Shown here piece after piece: positions 24,805 to 34,367 of a stretch of DNA of 54,553 bases. The DNA is from Actinomycetes bacterium (GTDB taxonomy: Bacteria; Actinomycetota; Actinomycetes; JAHEKZ01). The position numbers and the translations under genes are program-made. The stretch's first letter is position 1. The number at the start of each line of letters is the position of its first letter. The stretch is taken from NCBI GenBank assembly GCA_027118455.1, contig JAJAYZ010000048.1:1-54553 (forward strand), given 5' to 3'. The notes beneath the pieces are model-generated. The model was not told the DNA's origin and ran no database searches. It saw only the letters and a program-made list of their open reading frames with translations.

Positions 24805-25394
24805 GAGGCGACCTGCCGGTACAGCTTGCGCTTACTGACGTATCGGGCAACGCCTTCAGGAACCAGGTAGTCGATCGGACGCCCTGACGCCACCCGGTCG
24901 CGCACCTCAGTGGAGGAGATCGCGAGCGCAGGCACCTCGACGAGACTCACCTCACCGGCCGGAAGACCCGGATCGGCGAGCACATGCCCCGGCCTGGTGA
25001 CACCAACGAAGTGAGCGAGCGCAAAGAGCGCATCCACGTCGCGCCAGGTGAGCAACTGAGCAAGCGCGTCAGAGCCGGTGATGAAGTACAGCTCACCGGC
25101 ATCGGGAAACGCAGCCTGCAGGTCACGCAAGGTGTCCAGGGTGTAGGTGGGGCCGTCGCGGTCGATGTCGACGCGGCTCACCGAGAAGCGCGGATCGGAC
25201 GCGGTGGCAATGACCGTCATCAGGTAGCGGTCCTCGGCGGGTGACACGGCGTGGTCGACCTTCTGCCATGGGGCCCCGGTTGGCACAAAGACGACTTCAT
25301 CGAGGTCAAAGGAGGCCGCCACCTCACTGGCTGCCACCAGGTGCCCGTGGTGGATGGGGTCGAAGGTTCCCCCCATGACACCGATCCGTTGCAT
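24801..25394 (-). CDS. nadD: Nicotinate-nucleotide adenylyltransferase
   Basis: 197 residues from [13 protein letters not shown] at 25394; the longer frame is not needed. The enzyme joins nicotinate mononucleotide and ATP to give deamido-NAD. The signature [12 protein letters not shown] (nucleotidyl-transfer HxGH) is at residues 8-19, and the second signature is [12 protein letters not shown]. It is the usual first gene of nadD-LytR_C-rsfS. Confidence 0.96.
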   Translation of the reverse strand: MQRIGVMGGTFDPIHHGHLVAASEVAASFDLDEVVFVPTGAPWQKVDHAVSPAEDRYLMTVIATASDPRFSVSRVDIDRDGPTYTLDTLRDLQAAFPDAGELYFITGSDALAQLLTWRDVDALFALAHFVGVTRPGHVLADPGLPAGEVSLVEVPALAISSTEVRDRVASGRPIDYLVPEGVARYVSKRKLYRQVAS

Positions 25395-25451
25395 GGGGGC
25401 GACCCTACTGGCGCGAGCACCGTTGGCGGACACACCGCCACGGTGTCGGGG

Positions 25452-25595
25452 TCAGCGGTCCGGGTTGAGGCGGGAGACCGCAAAGAGCAGGAGGGCGAAG
25501 AACAGGAAGGTGCCGATTCCCAGGGTCAGCGCGAGCGGTAGGCCAGAGGCCTTTTCCTCAACGGGGGTCTCAGCCAACAGCATCAGAGCAAACAT
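25452..25595 (-). CDS. Small single-span membrane protein, 47 residues
   Basis: The frame starts at the ATG at 25595 and ends at the TGA at 25452-25454. It begins MFALMLLAETPVEEK, has a hydrophobic span at about residues 19-41, and ends SRLNPDR. It lies between proA and nadD in the same direction. Short proteins of this design recur upstream of nadD in actinomycetes as far as I recall. No function is known. The length is too small for most gene callers. Confidence 0.65.
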   Translation of the reverse strand: MFALMLLAETPVEEKASGLPLALTLGIGTFLFFALLLFAVSRLNPDR

Positions 25596-25649
25596 GCGTC
25601 ACCTCGCGGGAATCGAATCGGACAGTAGCAGCCTAGCGAAGCCCCCTGG

Positions 25650-26957
25650 TCAGGTGCGGATGTGGCCGTCTCCGGTCACCACGTACTTGGTGCTGGTCAG
25701 CTCGGTGAGCCCCATGGGGCCCCGCGCATGCAGCTTCTGGGTGCTGATGCCGATCTCGGCACCAAAGCCGAACTCCCCGCCGTCGGTGAACCGGGTCGAA
25801 GCGTTCACCATCACGGCTGCGGCGTCCACCTGGGCCACAAAGGCTCGGGCAGCCGACTGGTTCTCGGTGACGATGGCCTCGGTGTGACCGCTCGACCAGC
25901 GGCGGATGTGTCGGACGGCGTCGTCAAGCGATTCGACCACTCCCGCAGCGATATCGAGCGAGTAGTACTCGGCGGCCCAGTCGTCGTCGGTGACGTCAGC
26001 AAACTCAATGCCGCTGCGTTCGGCATAGCGGCGCATTCGGGCATCACCGTGCACCGTGACCCCGGACTCCTTGAGCGCAGCCAGAGCCCTGGGCAAGAAC
26101 TCATCGGCGATGTCGGCGTGGACCAGGAATGTCTCGGCCGCGTTGCAGACGCTGGGGCGCTGGGTCTTGGCGTTGACGAGAAGCGGGACGGCCTTGTCGA
26201 TGTCTGCTGCAGCGTCGATGTAGACATGGCAGTTGCCGACGCCGGTCTCGATGACGGGAACGGTCGACTCCTCAACCACCGAGCGGATGAGGCCGGCGCC
26301 GCCGCGCGGGATAAGGACGTCGACCAGGCCGCGCGCTGTCATGAGGTGCTTGGCTGCCTCGTGGGTGGTACCGGGCACCAGCTGGATGCAGTCACGCGGC
26401 AGCCCCGACGCCTGAAGGGCGTCCTGCATCACCGCGACAAGCGCGGTGTTGGAGGCGTAAGCCGACGACGAACCCCGCAGCAGGACCGCGTTGCCCGACT
26501 TCAGACCAAGACCGGCCGCATCAACGGTGACGTTGGGGCGCGCCTCATAGATGATGCCGAGCACACCCAATGGCACGCGGATCTGGCGGACGTCGAGCCC
26601 ATTCGGCAACGTGTAGCCGCGAATGACCTCGCCGACGGGGTCCGGCAGCTTCGCAACATCGCGCAACGCCTCAGCAATCGCGGCCAGCCGCTCGCGGGTG
26701 ATGGTGAGCCGGTCGACGAGCCCGGCAGCCGTTCCAGCGGCAACCGCGCGCTCAACGTCGCCGGCATTGGCGGCGACGACTTCGCCAGCCCTGGCGTCCA
26801 ACGCGTCAGCGATGGCGGCGATGGCGGCGTCCTTGGTGGCGCGGGTGGCCGGTGCCAGAACGGTCGATGCAACGCGGGCCCGCCGCGCGGCGTCCAACAC
26901 AGCGTCGCGCTCGCTGGGGGCGTCGCCGAGCACAGCGGTGGACGAGGGAACAGACAT
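25650..26957 (-). CDS. proA: Gamma-glutamyl phosphate reductase (proline synthesis)
   Basis: 435 residues from MSVPSS at 26957; longer starts run into the repeat region. It reduces gamma-glutamyl phosphate to glutamate semialdehyde with NADPH, the second step to proline. Blocks are [44 protein letters not shown] and [15 protein letters not shown], with the catalytic Cys in the last. The end [21 protein letters not shown] is typical. Its partner proB lies upstream, separated by a small gene and repeats. Confidence 0.96.
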   Translation of the reverse strand: MSVPSSTAVLGDAPSERDAVLDAARRARVASTVLAPATRATKDAAIAAIADALDARAGEVVAANAGDVERAVAAGTAAGLVDRLTITRERLAAIAEALRDVAKLPDPVGEVIRGYTLPNGLDVRQIRVPLGVLGIIYEARPNVTVDAAGLGLKSGNAVLLRGSSSAYASNTALVAVMQDALQASGLPRDCIQLVPGTTHEAAKHLMTARGLVDVLIPRGGAGLIRSVVEESTVPVIETGVGNCHVYIDAAADIDKAVPLLVNAKTQRPSVCNAAETFLVHADIADEFLPRALAALKESGVTVHGDARMRRYAERSGIEFADVTDDDWAAEYYSLDIAAGVVESLDDAVRHIRRWSSGHTEAIVTENQSAARAFVAQVDAAAVMVNASTRFTDGGEFGFGAEIGISTQKLHARGPMGLTELTSTKYVVTGDGHIRT

Positions 26958-27025
26958 GCTGCAAGGGTACCGATCACTTTTCACCACCACCCGCCCCCCG
27001 CGCCCCGGCCAATCCACCCCATAAC

Positions 27026-27130
27026 GGGGCCATGTCACACCGGTTCGAAATGACCGAACTCATGCCGCATGACCATTTTCCTTGGTGCCGTCACTGGTTC
27101 GAAATGACCGAACCGCTGTGACATGGCCCC
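27026..27130. repeat. 105-bp inverted-repeat element with internal direct repeats
   Basis: Arms 27026-27047 and 27109-27130 are inverted copies with a single mismatch over 22 bases, and the outer 14 (ggggccatgtcaca) are perfect. Inside are two direct copies of ggttcgaaatgaccgaac (27042-27059 and 27096-27113), each itself a small palindrome (gttcg...cgaac). It lies between proA and the next gene upstream, just after a tandem array. It looks like a mobile or structural intergenic repeat rather than coding DNA. Confidence 0.8.
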
Positions 27131-27241
27131 ATTTGAGGGGCCGCCCCATTTGAGGGGCCGCCCCATTTGAGGGGCCGCCCCATTTGAGGGGCCGCCCCAT
27201 TTGAGGGGCCGCCCCGTTTGAGGGGCCGCCCCCGTTTGAGG
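27127..27241. repeat. Tandem array of a 17-bp unit, about 6.5 copies
   Basis: The unit ccccatttgaggggccg is repeated exactly five times (27127-27211), then once with one change (ccccgtttg...), then a degenerate copy to 27241. Each unit carries cccc...gggg and can form a short hairpin, or pair with the next copy through gggg-ccg-cccc. The array ends directly at the stop codon of the 129-residue gene on the minus strand. Confidence 0.9.
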
Positions 27242-27242
27242 G

Positions 27243-27632
27243 TCAGAAGGGGTGGACGCCGCCGGACTCAAGGCCGGGGAAGTCCGGGTCGCCGGCACGG
27301 CGCCCTGGGCGGCCCCCTAGGCGGGCGTGGAAGGCGTCCCGCTCGATGACTTCGAGGCCGACGACCTCCCATGGCGGCAGCCCGGCGATCTCGCTGTAGT
27401 CGGTCCACACCGAGAACGCTCTGGCTGCGATGTCGCGGACGTGACCGCTCTCGTCCCAGTAGCGCACCTCGGCGCGGTCGGCGGCGTAGCGCGCGGACAG
27501 CAGGAACTGATGGCTGTCGGCGAGCCGCGCCAATGCGTCGCGGACATCGTCAACCGAAAGTGCGGGTCCGGCCGTGGTGATCACCACATGCCACATCCTG
27601 CGTTCGCCAGGTCCGGCGCCCTGCTCGCTCAC
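27243..27632 (-). CDS. Conserved small protein between proB and proA, function unknown
   Basis: 129 residues, starting at the ATGA overlap with proB (27629-27632), which fixes the start. It has no membrane segment. Features are MWHVVITTAGPALSVDDVRDAL at the N-terminus, a central AEVRYWDESGHVRDIAARAFSVW, and LPPWEVVGLEVIERDAFHARL. The mix of short strands and helices suggests a compact cytoplasmic domain. I do not recognise the family. Its position, coupled to proB, suggests a role linked to proline synthesis or a passenger gene. Confidence 0.75.
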   Translation of the reverse strand: MSEQGAGPGERRMWHVVITTAGPALSVDDVRDALARLADSHQFLLSARYAADRAEVRYWDESGHVRDIAARAFSVWTDYSEIAGLPPWEVVGLEVIERDAFHARLGGRPGRRAGDPDFPGLESGGVHPF

Positions 27633-28801
27633 GTTGCGCTGCCTCCGTCGTCGGTCTGACGACCCAGCACCGCCAGGTCATCGCGATGCACGACCTCGCG
27701 CTCATAGGCCGTGCCGAGCTGCTTGGCCAGCTCACGGGTCGACCGTCCCAGGAGTGGCGGCAGTTCTGTCGCGTCAAAGTTCACCAGCCCGCGAGCCACT
27801 GTGTGGCCCTTTTCGTCAACCAGGTCGACTGGATCGCCCGCGACGAAGGCGCCTTCGACCCCGGTGACCCCAGCAGGTAGCAGCGACGCCCGGCGCTCGA
27901 CGATGGCCCGAACCGCACCGGCGTCCAGCATCAGACACCCGTGCGGGGACGCCGCATGGGCCAGCCAGAGGAGCCGCGTCGGGACCCGCCGCCCGGAGGC
28001 GGTGAACCAGGTTCCGACGTCGTCCCCCACCAACGCCGCGGCCGCTGACTGGGCGTGGGCCAGGACCACGGGGATGCCCGCACCCGCAGCAATGCGCGCA
28101 GCCGCCACCTTGGTGACCATGCCTCCGGTTCCGACCGCTGACCCGCGCTTGCCGACATCGACGGCGTCGAGCTGGTCGGGATGGGAGACCACCGGGATGC
28201 GAGCGGCACCCTTGCGCGTTGGCGGCGCGTCGTAAAGCGCATCAACGTCAGACAGCATCACGAACAGGTCGGCATGTACGAGGTGCGCCACGAGAGCAGC
28301 GAGCCGGTCGTTGTCGCCGAACCGAATCTCGTCGGTGGCCACCGTGTCGTTCTCATTGACGATGGGCAGCGCGCCCAGCTCGAGCAGTCGGTACAACGTG
28401 CGTTGTGCGTTGCGATAGTGCGCCCGACGGACGACGTCCTCAGCGGTCATCAACACCTGGCCGACCGTGACGCCGTGGTCGGCGAATGCCTCGGTGTACC
28501 GGTGCATCAGCAGTCCCTGGCCGATGCTCGCAGCCGCCTGCTGAGTCGCAAGGTCGCGCGGACGCACCTTCAGACCCAGCGGCTCCAGACCAGCAGCGAT
28601 GGCGCCGGACGTCACGAGGACGATCTCGGCGCCAGACGCCCTGCGTTCGGCGAGCGCGTGGACGACACCGACCACCCGCGAATCGTCGATCGCACCCTTG
28701 GCAGTGGTCAGCGATGACGAGCCGACCTTGACGACGATGCGGCGAGCCGCTGTCACTGCTTCGGCGCGGCTGACACTCGGGGCGGAGGCTGACAGCCTCA
28801 C
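27629..28801 (-). CDS. proB: Glutamate 5-kinase (proline synthesis)
   Basis: 390 residues. It phosphorylates glutamate, the first and feedback-regulated step to proline. The amino acid kinase domain has [49 protein letters not shown] and [17 protein letters not shown]-terminal PUA domain occupies about the last 100 residues (from [11 protein letters not shown]). It overlaps obgE by 4 bases upstream and a small unknown gene downstream. Confidence 0.96.
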   Translation of the reverse strand: MRLSASAPSVSRAEAVTAARRIVVKVGSSSLTTAKGAIDDSRVVGVVHALAERRASGAEIVLVTSGAIAAGLEPLGLKVRPRDLATQQAAASIGQGLLMHRYTEAFADHGVTVGQVLMTAEDVVRRAHYRNAQRTLYRLLELGALPIVNENDTVATDEIRFGDNDRLAALVAHLVHADLFVMLSDVDALYDAPPTRKGAARIPVVSHPDQLDAVDVGKRGSAVGTGGMVTKVAAARIAAGAGIPVVLAHAQSAAAALVGDDVGTWFTASGRRVPTRLLWLAHAASPHGCLMLDAGAVRAIVERRASLLPAGVTGVEGAFVAGDPVDLVDEKGHTVARGLVNFDATELPPLLGRSTRELAKQLGTAYEREVVHRDDLAVLGRQTDDGGSAT

Positions 28802-30165
28802 AGCTCGCGCTCCCAGGCCTCGACTCGGCGGTCGGTGCCGCGCGGGCTCTGGAGCTGCTCTGCACCGCTTGCCAGCAGCGGGGCAAAGTCGAAGATGACA
28901 CCGTCCTCATCGTCTCCGATGACGACCTCGGCACCTGGTTCGGCGCCCTTGGCCACCAAGGTCTCCTCGACGCCGAGTCGGGCCAGCCGGTCGGAAAGGT
29001 AGCCAACAGCCTCGTCGTTGCTGAAGTCGGTCTGGCGGACCCAGCGCTCGGGCTTGAGACCGCGTACCCGGAAGCGGCCCTCCTCGACCGTCACGGTGAA
29101 GCCCTTGTCGTCGACAGGCGTCGGACGAAGCACGATGCGGGTGGCGTCAGGCTCGGGCAGGGCGGCTCGGTACTGCTGGACGACCTCGGCGAGGGCAAAG
29201 CAGAGCTGGCGGAGGCCCTCGTGGCTCACGGCCGACACGGCGTGCACCGGCCAGCCGCGCTCGGCCAACTCAGGAGTCACGAGCTCGGCGAGCTCGCGGG
29301 CCTCGGGCACGTCCACCTTGTTGAGGACGATCACGCGTGGCCGGTCGGAGAGTCCGCCATAGGCTGCCAGCTCGTCCTCGAGCACCTGCAGGTCGGTCAG
29401 CGGGTCACGATGTGGCTCGAGCGTGGCGCAGTCGAGCACGTGCACGAGCACGGCGCAACGCTCGATGTGGCGTAGAAACTCGTGGCCGAGCCCCTTGCCC
29501 TCGCTCGCTCCCGGGATCAGCCCAGGGACGTCGGCCATGGTGAAGCGCGTCGAACCGGCCTCGACGACGCCGAGGTTCGGCACCAACGTGGTGAACGGGT
29601 AGTCGGCGATCTTCGGACGCGCCGCCGATACCGACGCCACCAGGCTCGACTTCCCAGCGCTCGGGAAGCCCACCAGCCCGACGTCGGCCACCGTCTTGAG
29701 CTCGAGAACCACGTCCGCCTCGACCCCGGGCTCACCGAGCAGGGCGAAGCCGGGTGCACGCCGCCTCGGAGATGCCAGTGACGCATTGCCGAGGCCGCCT
29801 GAGCCGCCAGCAGCAATCACCCATCGAGTGCCGGCACCGGTGAGGTCAACGATGACTTCGCCGTCAAGACCAACGACAACAGTGCCTTCAGGGATGGGAA
29901 GGATGAGGTCTTCACCGTCGGCCCCACTGCGGTGACCGCCCATCCCGGGTTTGCCGTGACCGGCCTTGCGGTGCGGGCTGTGGTGGTAGTCGAGCAGCGT
30001 TGTCACATTGCGGTCGACGACCAGGACAACCTCGCCCCCGCGCCCGCCACTGCCCCCGTCGGGGCCACCGAACGGCTTGAACTTCTCGCGGTGCACCGAG
30101 GCGCAGCCGTTGCCCCCCTTACCGCCAGCGGCATGGAGCAGGACGCGGTCGACGAAGGTGGCCAT
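28798..30165 (-). CDS. obgE: GTPase Obg/CgtA
   Basis: 455 residues. An essential GTPase for 50S ribosome assembly and stress response. The glycine-rich Obg domain is at 1-158 ([16 protein letters not shown]). The G domain follows with G1 [12 protein letters not shown]3 [12 protein letters not shown] and G4 NKVD. The C-terminal OCT domain comes last. It follows rpmA, the standard rplU-rpmA-obgE order, and overlaps proB by 4 bases. Confidence 0.97.
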   Translation of the reverse strand: MATFVDRVLLHAAGGKGGNGCASVHREKFKPFGGPDGGSGGRGGEVVLVVDRNVTTLLDYHHSPHRKAGHGKPGMGGHRSGADGEDLILPIPEGTVVVGLDGEVIVDLTGAGTRWVIAAGGSGGLGNASLASPRRRAPGFALLGEPGVEADVVLELKTVADVGLVGFPSAGKSSLVASVSAARPKIADYPFTTLVPNLGVVEAGSTRFTMADVPGLIPGASEGKGLGHEFLRHIERCAVLVHVLDCATLEPHRDPLTDLQVLEDELAAYGGLSDRPRVIVLNKVDVPEARELAELVTPELAERGWPVHAVSAVSHEGLRQLCFALAEVVQQYRAALPEPDATRIVLRPTPVDDKGFTVTVEEGRFRVRGLKPERWVRQTDFSNDEAVGYLSDRLARLGVEETLVAKGAEPGAEVVIGDDEDGVIFDFAPLLASGAEQLQSPRGTDRRVEAWEREL

Positions 30166-30196
30166 GGCGCACTGCCTCCTTCACCCGCGTCGATAG

Positions 30197-30237
30197 ACGA
30201 AGGGCCTCACCCGAAATCGGGCGAGGCCAGACTTCGT
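30197..30237 (-). terminator. Hairpin between rpmA and obgE
   Basis: The stem ggcctc/gaggcc and cccg/cggg around an AAAT loop (30203-30228) is extended by acgaag/cttcgt outside a small bulge. It lies 16 bases after the rpmA stop and 28 before obgE. It may reduce read-through from the abundant ribosomal-protein message into obgE. No T-run follows. Confidence 0.5.
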
Positions 30238-30252
30238 GGCGTGCCGTCTGGG

Positions 30253-30507
30253 CTATTTCGCCTCGACGATGTTGACGACCCGGCGACCGCGACGGGTGCC
30301 GAACTCGACAGCGCCGGCGGACAGCGCGAAGAGTGTGTCGTCGCCACCGCGTCCTACGTTGCGGCCCGGGTGGAAGTGCGTGCCGCGCTGCCGCACGATG
30401 ATCTCGCCAGCGTTGACGAGTTGGCCGCCGAAGCGCTTGACGCCGAGACGCTGCGAGTTCGAGTCGCGACCGTTACGCGTCGAGGATGCGCCCTTTTTGT
30501 GTGCCAT
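30253..30507 (-). CDS. rpmA: 50S ribosomal protein L27
   Basis: 84 residues, full length. [17 protein letters not shown] is the L27 start and the body has [22 protein letters not shown]. The N-terminus reaches the peptidyl-transferase centre. There is no Firmicutes-type N-terminal extension needing cleavage. It lies 9 bases after rplU. Confidence 0.98.
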   Translation of the reverse strand: MAHKKGASSTRNGRDSNSQRLGVKRFGGQLVNAGEIIVRQRGTHFHPGRNVGRGGDDTLFALSAGAVEFGTRRGRRVVNIVEAK

Positions 30508-30516
30508 GGCTCCGTC

Positions 30517-30843
30517 TCACTTCCCCGCTGCGATGCCAGTATTGATGCCGGTGACCTTGACCTCGGTGTACTTCTGCCTATGGCCCTGCCGCTTGCGGTA
30601 TCCGGTCTTGTTCTTGAACTTCATGATCGTGATCTTGGGGCCTTTGATGGCGCCAACGACCTCAGCGGTCACGGTGACTCCGGCGAGCGCCTTCGGGTCG
30701 CTGGTGACCGCGTCACCGTCGACGACGAGAAGCGCCGGGAGGGTGATTGAGCTGCCTGGTTCGCCGTCGACCCTGTCGATCTGGACGACGTCGCCGACCG
30801 CGACCTTCTCCTGGCGGCCACCAGCGCGGACAATCGCGTACAC
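30517..30843 (-). CDS. rplU: 50S ribosomal protein L21
   Basis: 108 residues, normal length. The start is the GTG at 30843 with GAGGAG 7 bases upstream, giving (M)[13 protein letters not shown]; the longest frame to 30990 adds sequence that is not part of L21. Blocks are [15 protein letters not shown] and [21 protein letters not shown]. First gene of rplU-rpmA-obgE. The upstream leader of 200 bases contains a 13-base tandem repeat. Confidence 0.97.
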   Translation of the reverse strand: MYAIVRAGGRQEKVAVGDVVQIDRVDGEPGSSITLPALLVVDGDAVTSDPKALAGVTVTAEVVGAIKGPKITIMKFKNKTGYRKRQGHRQKYTEVKVTGINTGIAAGK

Positions 30844-30949
30844 CGAGAACTCCTCACGTCGCCACTTCTTGGCAGCGACAGACTCTGGGCGAGGCCAGGT
30901 GGCCACGCGGTTGATCAGTGTTCGTTCTTCGAGATCCTTGCGGGCTCCG

Positions 30950-30975
30950 CCCGATCCGTTGGCCCGATCCGTTGG
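30950..30975. repeat. 13-bp direct repeat in the rplU leader
   Basis: cccgatccgttgg occurs twice in tandem (30950-30962, 30963-30975), about 107 bases before the L21 start and 73 after the RNase E/G stop. It may be a regulator site or chance duplication; nothing else supports a function. Confidence 0.5.
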
Positions 30976-31047
30976 GATGGGGGCGAACAAGCAGAACCAG
31001 GCGCATCAGCGCCGAGAGCCCAGGGTACGGAGTGGCCCCTGGGCCGG

Positions 31048-33504
31048 TCAAACCAGGGTGGCATCCGGCTCTGGCTCGGGGACCGAAGCCGTCTCATCAG
31101 CGGGCTCGACCGGCGGAGCGGGCTCGACCGGCCCAGCGGGCTCGACCGGCGGAGAATCGGGGGCCGGTTCGTGGTCGGCCGCCGCGCCAACGGTGGCAAC
31201 GGCCACCTTGGCCAACGCCGCCCTCGCCGCCGCCTCACGGGCCGCGACCTCCGGGTCGACTTCTGCTGTTGCCGAAACGGCAGCCTTGCCCCTGCGCCGG
31301 CGGGGCGCACGGTCTTCGCCCCGCTTGCCACCGCCATCGGGCTGCTTCTTGGACTCGACCGGCTCGAGGGTGACGTGCCGACCGCGTCCACCGCACTCTT
31401 CGCACGTGGTCGAGAAGGCTTCCAGCAGACCCTGCCCGACGCGCTTGCGCGTCATCTGGACGAGGCCGAGCGAGGTGACCTCGGCCACCTGGTGCTTGGT
31501 GCGGTCGCGCCCCAAGCACTCGACGAGCCGGCGCAACACGAGCTCGCGGTTGCTCTCGAGCACCATGTCGATGAAGTCGATCACGATGATCCCGCCGACG
31601 TCGCGCAGGCGCAGTTGTCGGACGACCTCTTCGGCCGCCTCGATGTTGTTCTTGGTCACCGTCTGCTCGAGGTTGCCACCTGAGCCAGTGAACTTGCCGG
31701 TGTTGACATCAACAACGACCATCGCCTCGGTGCTGTCAATGACCAGGTAGCCACCACTGGGCAGCCAAACCTTGCGGTCGAGCGCCTTGAGCAGCTGCTC
31801 GTCGATGCGGTGCGAGCCGAACACGTCATCGGTGCCGGTCCACTTCGAGAGCCGCTCGGACAGATCGGGCGCCACGTGCGTGACGTACGCATCGACGGTC
31901 TCCCATGCCTCGTCGCCAGAGACCACCAACTTGCTGAAGTCTTCGTTGAACACGTCTCGAATGACGCGGACGGTGAGGTCCGGCTCTTCGTGCAGCAGCG
32001 CCGGTGCGTTGGCTGAAGCCGTCTGCTTCGAGATGGCCTCCCATTGTGCGGTGAGCCGGGTGACGTCGCGCTGCAGCTCTTCTTCGCTCGCGCCTTCGGC
32101 TGCGGTCCGCACGATGACGCCTGCATCGTCGGGCACGATCTTCTTGAGGATCGCCTTGAGCCGAGAGCGCTCGGTGTCGGGCAACTTGCGGCTGATCCCG
32201 GTCATTGAACCGTCCGGCACGTAGACCAGATAGCGACCAGGCAACGACACCTGTGCGGTCAGCCGAGCGCCCTTGTGGCCGATGGGGTCCTTCGTCACTT
32301 GCACGAGGACCGAGTCGCCCGACTTCATGGCGTGCTCGATGCGGCGCGGTGCACCGTCGAGCCCAGCGGCGTCCCAGTTCACCTCGCCGGCGTAGAGCAC
32401 GGCGTTGCGGCCGCGTCCGACATCGACGAAGGCAGCCTCCATGCTCGGAAGAACGTTCTGCACCTTGGCGAGGTAGACATTGCCCACCATGGTGGCCGCC
32501 GAGCGCTGGGCGACGTAGTGCTCGACAAGTATGTCGTCTTCTAGGACGGCGATCTGGGTGCGGTCACCCTGCTGACGAACGACCATCACCCGGTCGACTG
32601 CCTCACGCCTGGCGAGGAACTCCGACTCGGTCAGGATCGGCGGGCGACGGCGGCCCTGCTCGCGGCCCTCGCGACGCCGCTGCTTCTTGGCCTCAAGTCG
32701 GGTCGAGCCCTTGACGCCGGAGATCTCGTCGGACGCTTTGCGCGGCTCGCGGACGTGCACGACGGTGCGCGCCGGGTCAGCCTCGCCACCGTCACCATCG
32801 CCACCGCCCTTACGCCTACGCCGCCGGCGACGACGGGTGGTGCCGGATCCGCCATCGTCAGAGTCGTCGCCGTCAGCGGCTGATTCTTCATCGTCTGCTG
32901 ACTCGACAGAACCGCCTTCGTCGCCAGAGCTCTTGCCCTTGCGGCCGCGGCCCCCACGCCGCCGGCGGCGGCGGGTGCCACCCTCGCCATCGTCAGAGTC
33001 GTCGCCATCTGCGTCCGAAGCGACGCGCGTCGTCGCGCTGTCGCCCGCGTCATCGTTACTCGAGGCCGCCGACTTCTTCGTGGCCTTCTTGGCTGGCTTC
33101 TCGACCGTGACGGGGTCGGGTGCCTTGAAGAGCAACGATGGCGGAGCTGCCTCGGTCTCGGCCGCCGACTTCTTGGCGGCCTTCTTCGTGGTCTTCTTCA
33201 CCGTCTTCTTCGTTGGCGCGTCCGCTGTGGATTCAGCAGCAGCGTCGCTCTCAGTCGTTGCCGTCTTCTTGGTTACGGCCTTCTTCGCCGTCTTCTTGGT
33301 TGCGGCCTTCTTCACCGGCTTCTTGGCGGGTTTGTCCGCTGAATCGGCACTTGCCGACTTCGGAGGCGCCGTGGTCTCGGTGCTCGGCGGGCCGGCTGGT
33401 CGTGCTGCCGCTCGGCGTCGGGTCCGCGGGGCGGTCGTGCCGCTTGCTGCTGGGGTTTCGGTGGTGCTGGTCGTGCTAGTCGCTGTGGGCTCGTTGTCGA
33501 GCAT
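31048..33504 (-). CDS. rne: Ribonuclease E/G family protein
   Basis: 818 residues. Single-strand-specific endoribonuclease for mRNA decay and rRNA/tRNA processing. The N-terminal 280 residues are low in complexity, rich in Ala-Lys (KKAATKKTAKKAV type) and in runs of Arg. The catalytic core starts near EFLARREAVDRVMVV, with the S1 domain (VGNVYLAKVQNVLPSMEAAFVDVGRGRNAVLY), the DNase I-like site VVDVNTGKFTGSG and GGIIVIDFIDM. The Zn-link CEECGGRG is present. The C-terminus is Pro/Glu-rich. An N-terminal rather than C-terminal basic arm is usual in actinomycetes. Confidence 0.95.
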   Translation of the reverse strand: MLDNEPTATSTTSTTETPAASGTTAPRTRRRAAARPAGPPSTETTAPPKSASADSADKPAKKPVKKAATKKTAKKAVTKKTATTESDAAAESTADAPTKKTVKKTTKKAAKKSAAETEAAPPSLLFKAPDPVTVEKPAKKATKKSAASSNDDAGDSATTRVASDADGDDSDDGEGGTRRRRRRGGRGRKGKSSGDEGGSVESADDEESAADGDDSDDGGSGTTRRRRRRRRKGGGDGDGGEADPARTVVHVREPRKASDEISGVKGSTRLEAKKQRRREGREQGRRRPPILTESEFLARREAVDRVMVVRQQGDRTQIAVLEDDILVEHYVAQRSAATMVGNVYLAKVQNVLPSMEAAFVDVGRGRNAVLYAGEVNWDAAGLDGAPRRIEHAMKSGDSVLVQVTKDPIGHKGARLTAQVSLPGRYLVYVPDGSMTGISRKLPDTERSRLKAILKKIVPDDAGVIVRTAAEGASEEELQRDVTRLTAQWEAISKQTASANAPALLHEEPDLTVRVIRDVFNEDFSKLVVSGDEAWETVDAYVTHVAPDLSERLSKWTGTDDVFGSHRIDEQLLKALDRKVWLPSGGYLVIDSTEAMVVVDVNTGKFTGSGGNLEQTVTKNNIEAAEEVVRQLRLRDVGGIIVIDFIDMVLESNRELVLRRLVECLGRDRTKHQVAEVTSLGLVQMTRKRVGQGLLEAFSTTCEECGGRGRHVTLEPVESKKQPDGGGKRGEDRAPRRRRGKAAVSATAEVDPEVAAREAAARAALAKVAVATVGAAADHEPAPDSPPVEPAGPVEPAPPVEPADETASVPEPEPDATLV

Positions 33505-33584
33505 CCGGGTAACTCCATCCGGCCCGAGCGGCGCACCGCCGCGGGCGAAGTCTTCGGCCCCTCTGGGGGCGATCAGGTCTGGGC

Positions 33585-34367
33585 CTACCGCGGGTGCGGG
33601 TCGGCCGCGACGACATCGCCAACGCTGGCGCGGTCAGCGGCCAAGGGATCGGCCACCGTCCCGCTCTCCGGGTCGAGGGGGCCTTGCGCCAGCCGGGTCA
33701 CCATGGGGGGGACCGGCGGCGTCAGGCCCGCCAGCTGTCGCAGGGCGGTGAGGATGTCGTCGGGTCGTACGGCAGGCGTTGCATGTCGTACCACCATTCG
33801 CAGTATCGCACAGGGTGCTCCGGAGGCTGTCGTGCCGCCGCTGGCGGCGAGTCGGACGACCGGCCCCCTGGCGTCGAACCGGCGCGGCCCTGCCTTCATC
33901 ATTCGCTCGACATCGACCTCTGCCTCTGCCATGAACGCCTCCCCCGCAGCACTGGCCTGACCTGCGGAAACGTCCGGAAGCTCGATCTGCCACTCCGACG
34001 CCTGAAGCAAGTCGACGAGTGCACCCGGAGCCGCCTCGACCACCTCCAGGACATCAAGACCTGGGGGCAGAGCGGCGTCCAGGGAGGCCCGCACCCGGTC
34101 GGGAGCGAGCCGCTCGGTGACCGAGATCTCGAGGTACTCAGCCTCACTGGCCGACCCCATGGCGGCGGCCCCGGCGTACGAGATCTTGGGGTGGGGGGTG
34201 AATCCGGCGCTGTAGGCCATCGGAACGCCGGCCCTGCGCAGCGCCCGCTCGAGGGCGCGTTGAATGTCGCGATGGCTGGTGAAGCGCAGCCGGCCCCGCT
34301 TGGCGTACCTGACCCGCAGCTTCTGGACGGTCGGTGCGACGTCCCGCACTGGAGGCTGACGAGCCAT
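33585..34367 (-). CDS. TIGR03936/DUF2344 family protein, partner of the radical SAM gene
   Basis: 260 residues. Conserved blocks are LRVRYAKRGRLRFTSHRDIQRALERALRRAGVPMAYSAGF and PHPKISYAGAAAMGSASEAEYLEI. The last 60 residues are Pro/Asp-rich. The family always follows, or is fused to, a B12-binding radical SAM protein and has no settled function; RNA modification has been suggested. It shares one base with the radical SAM stop codon, so the two are translated together. Confidence 0.88.
   Translation of the reverse strand: MARQPPVRDVAPTVQKLRVRYAKRGRLRFTSHRDIQRALERALRRAGVPMAYSAGFTPHPKISYAGAAAMGSASEAEYLEISVTERLAPDRVRASLDAALPPGLDVLEVVEAAPGALVDLLQASEWQIELPDVSAGQASAAGEAFMAEAEVDVERMMKAGPRRFDARGPVVRLAASGGTTASGAPCAILRMVVRHATPAVRPDDILTALRQLAGLTPPVPPMVTRLAQGPLDPESGTVADPLAADRASVGDVVAADPHPR

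Noticed and set aside
25662..27053. 463-residue plus-strand frame antisense to proA
   Set aside because: Mirror of proA in a GC-rich genome, lacking any domain or ribosome binding site.
27127..27241. CRISPR array
   Set aside because: The 17-bp units are contiguous with no unique spacers and there are no cas genes.
27035..27298. 87-residue minus-strand frame with repeated GRPLKWGG and FGHFEPV
   Set aside because: It is made entirely of the tandem array and the inverted-repeat element and has no coding character.
32687..33751. 354-residue plus-strand frame opposite rne
   Set aside because: It is the reverse of the Lys/Ala-rich RNase E arm; the Ser/Phe-rich composition is an artefact of that.
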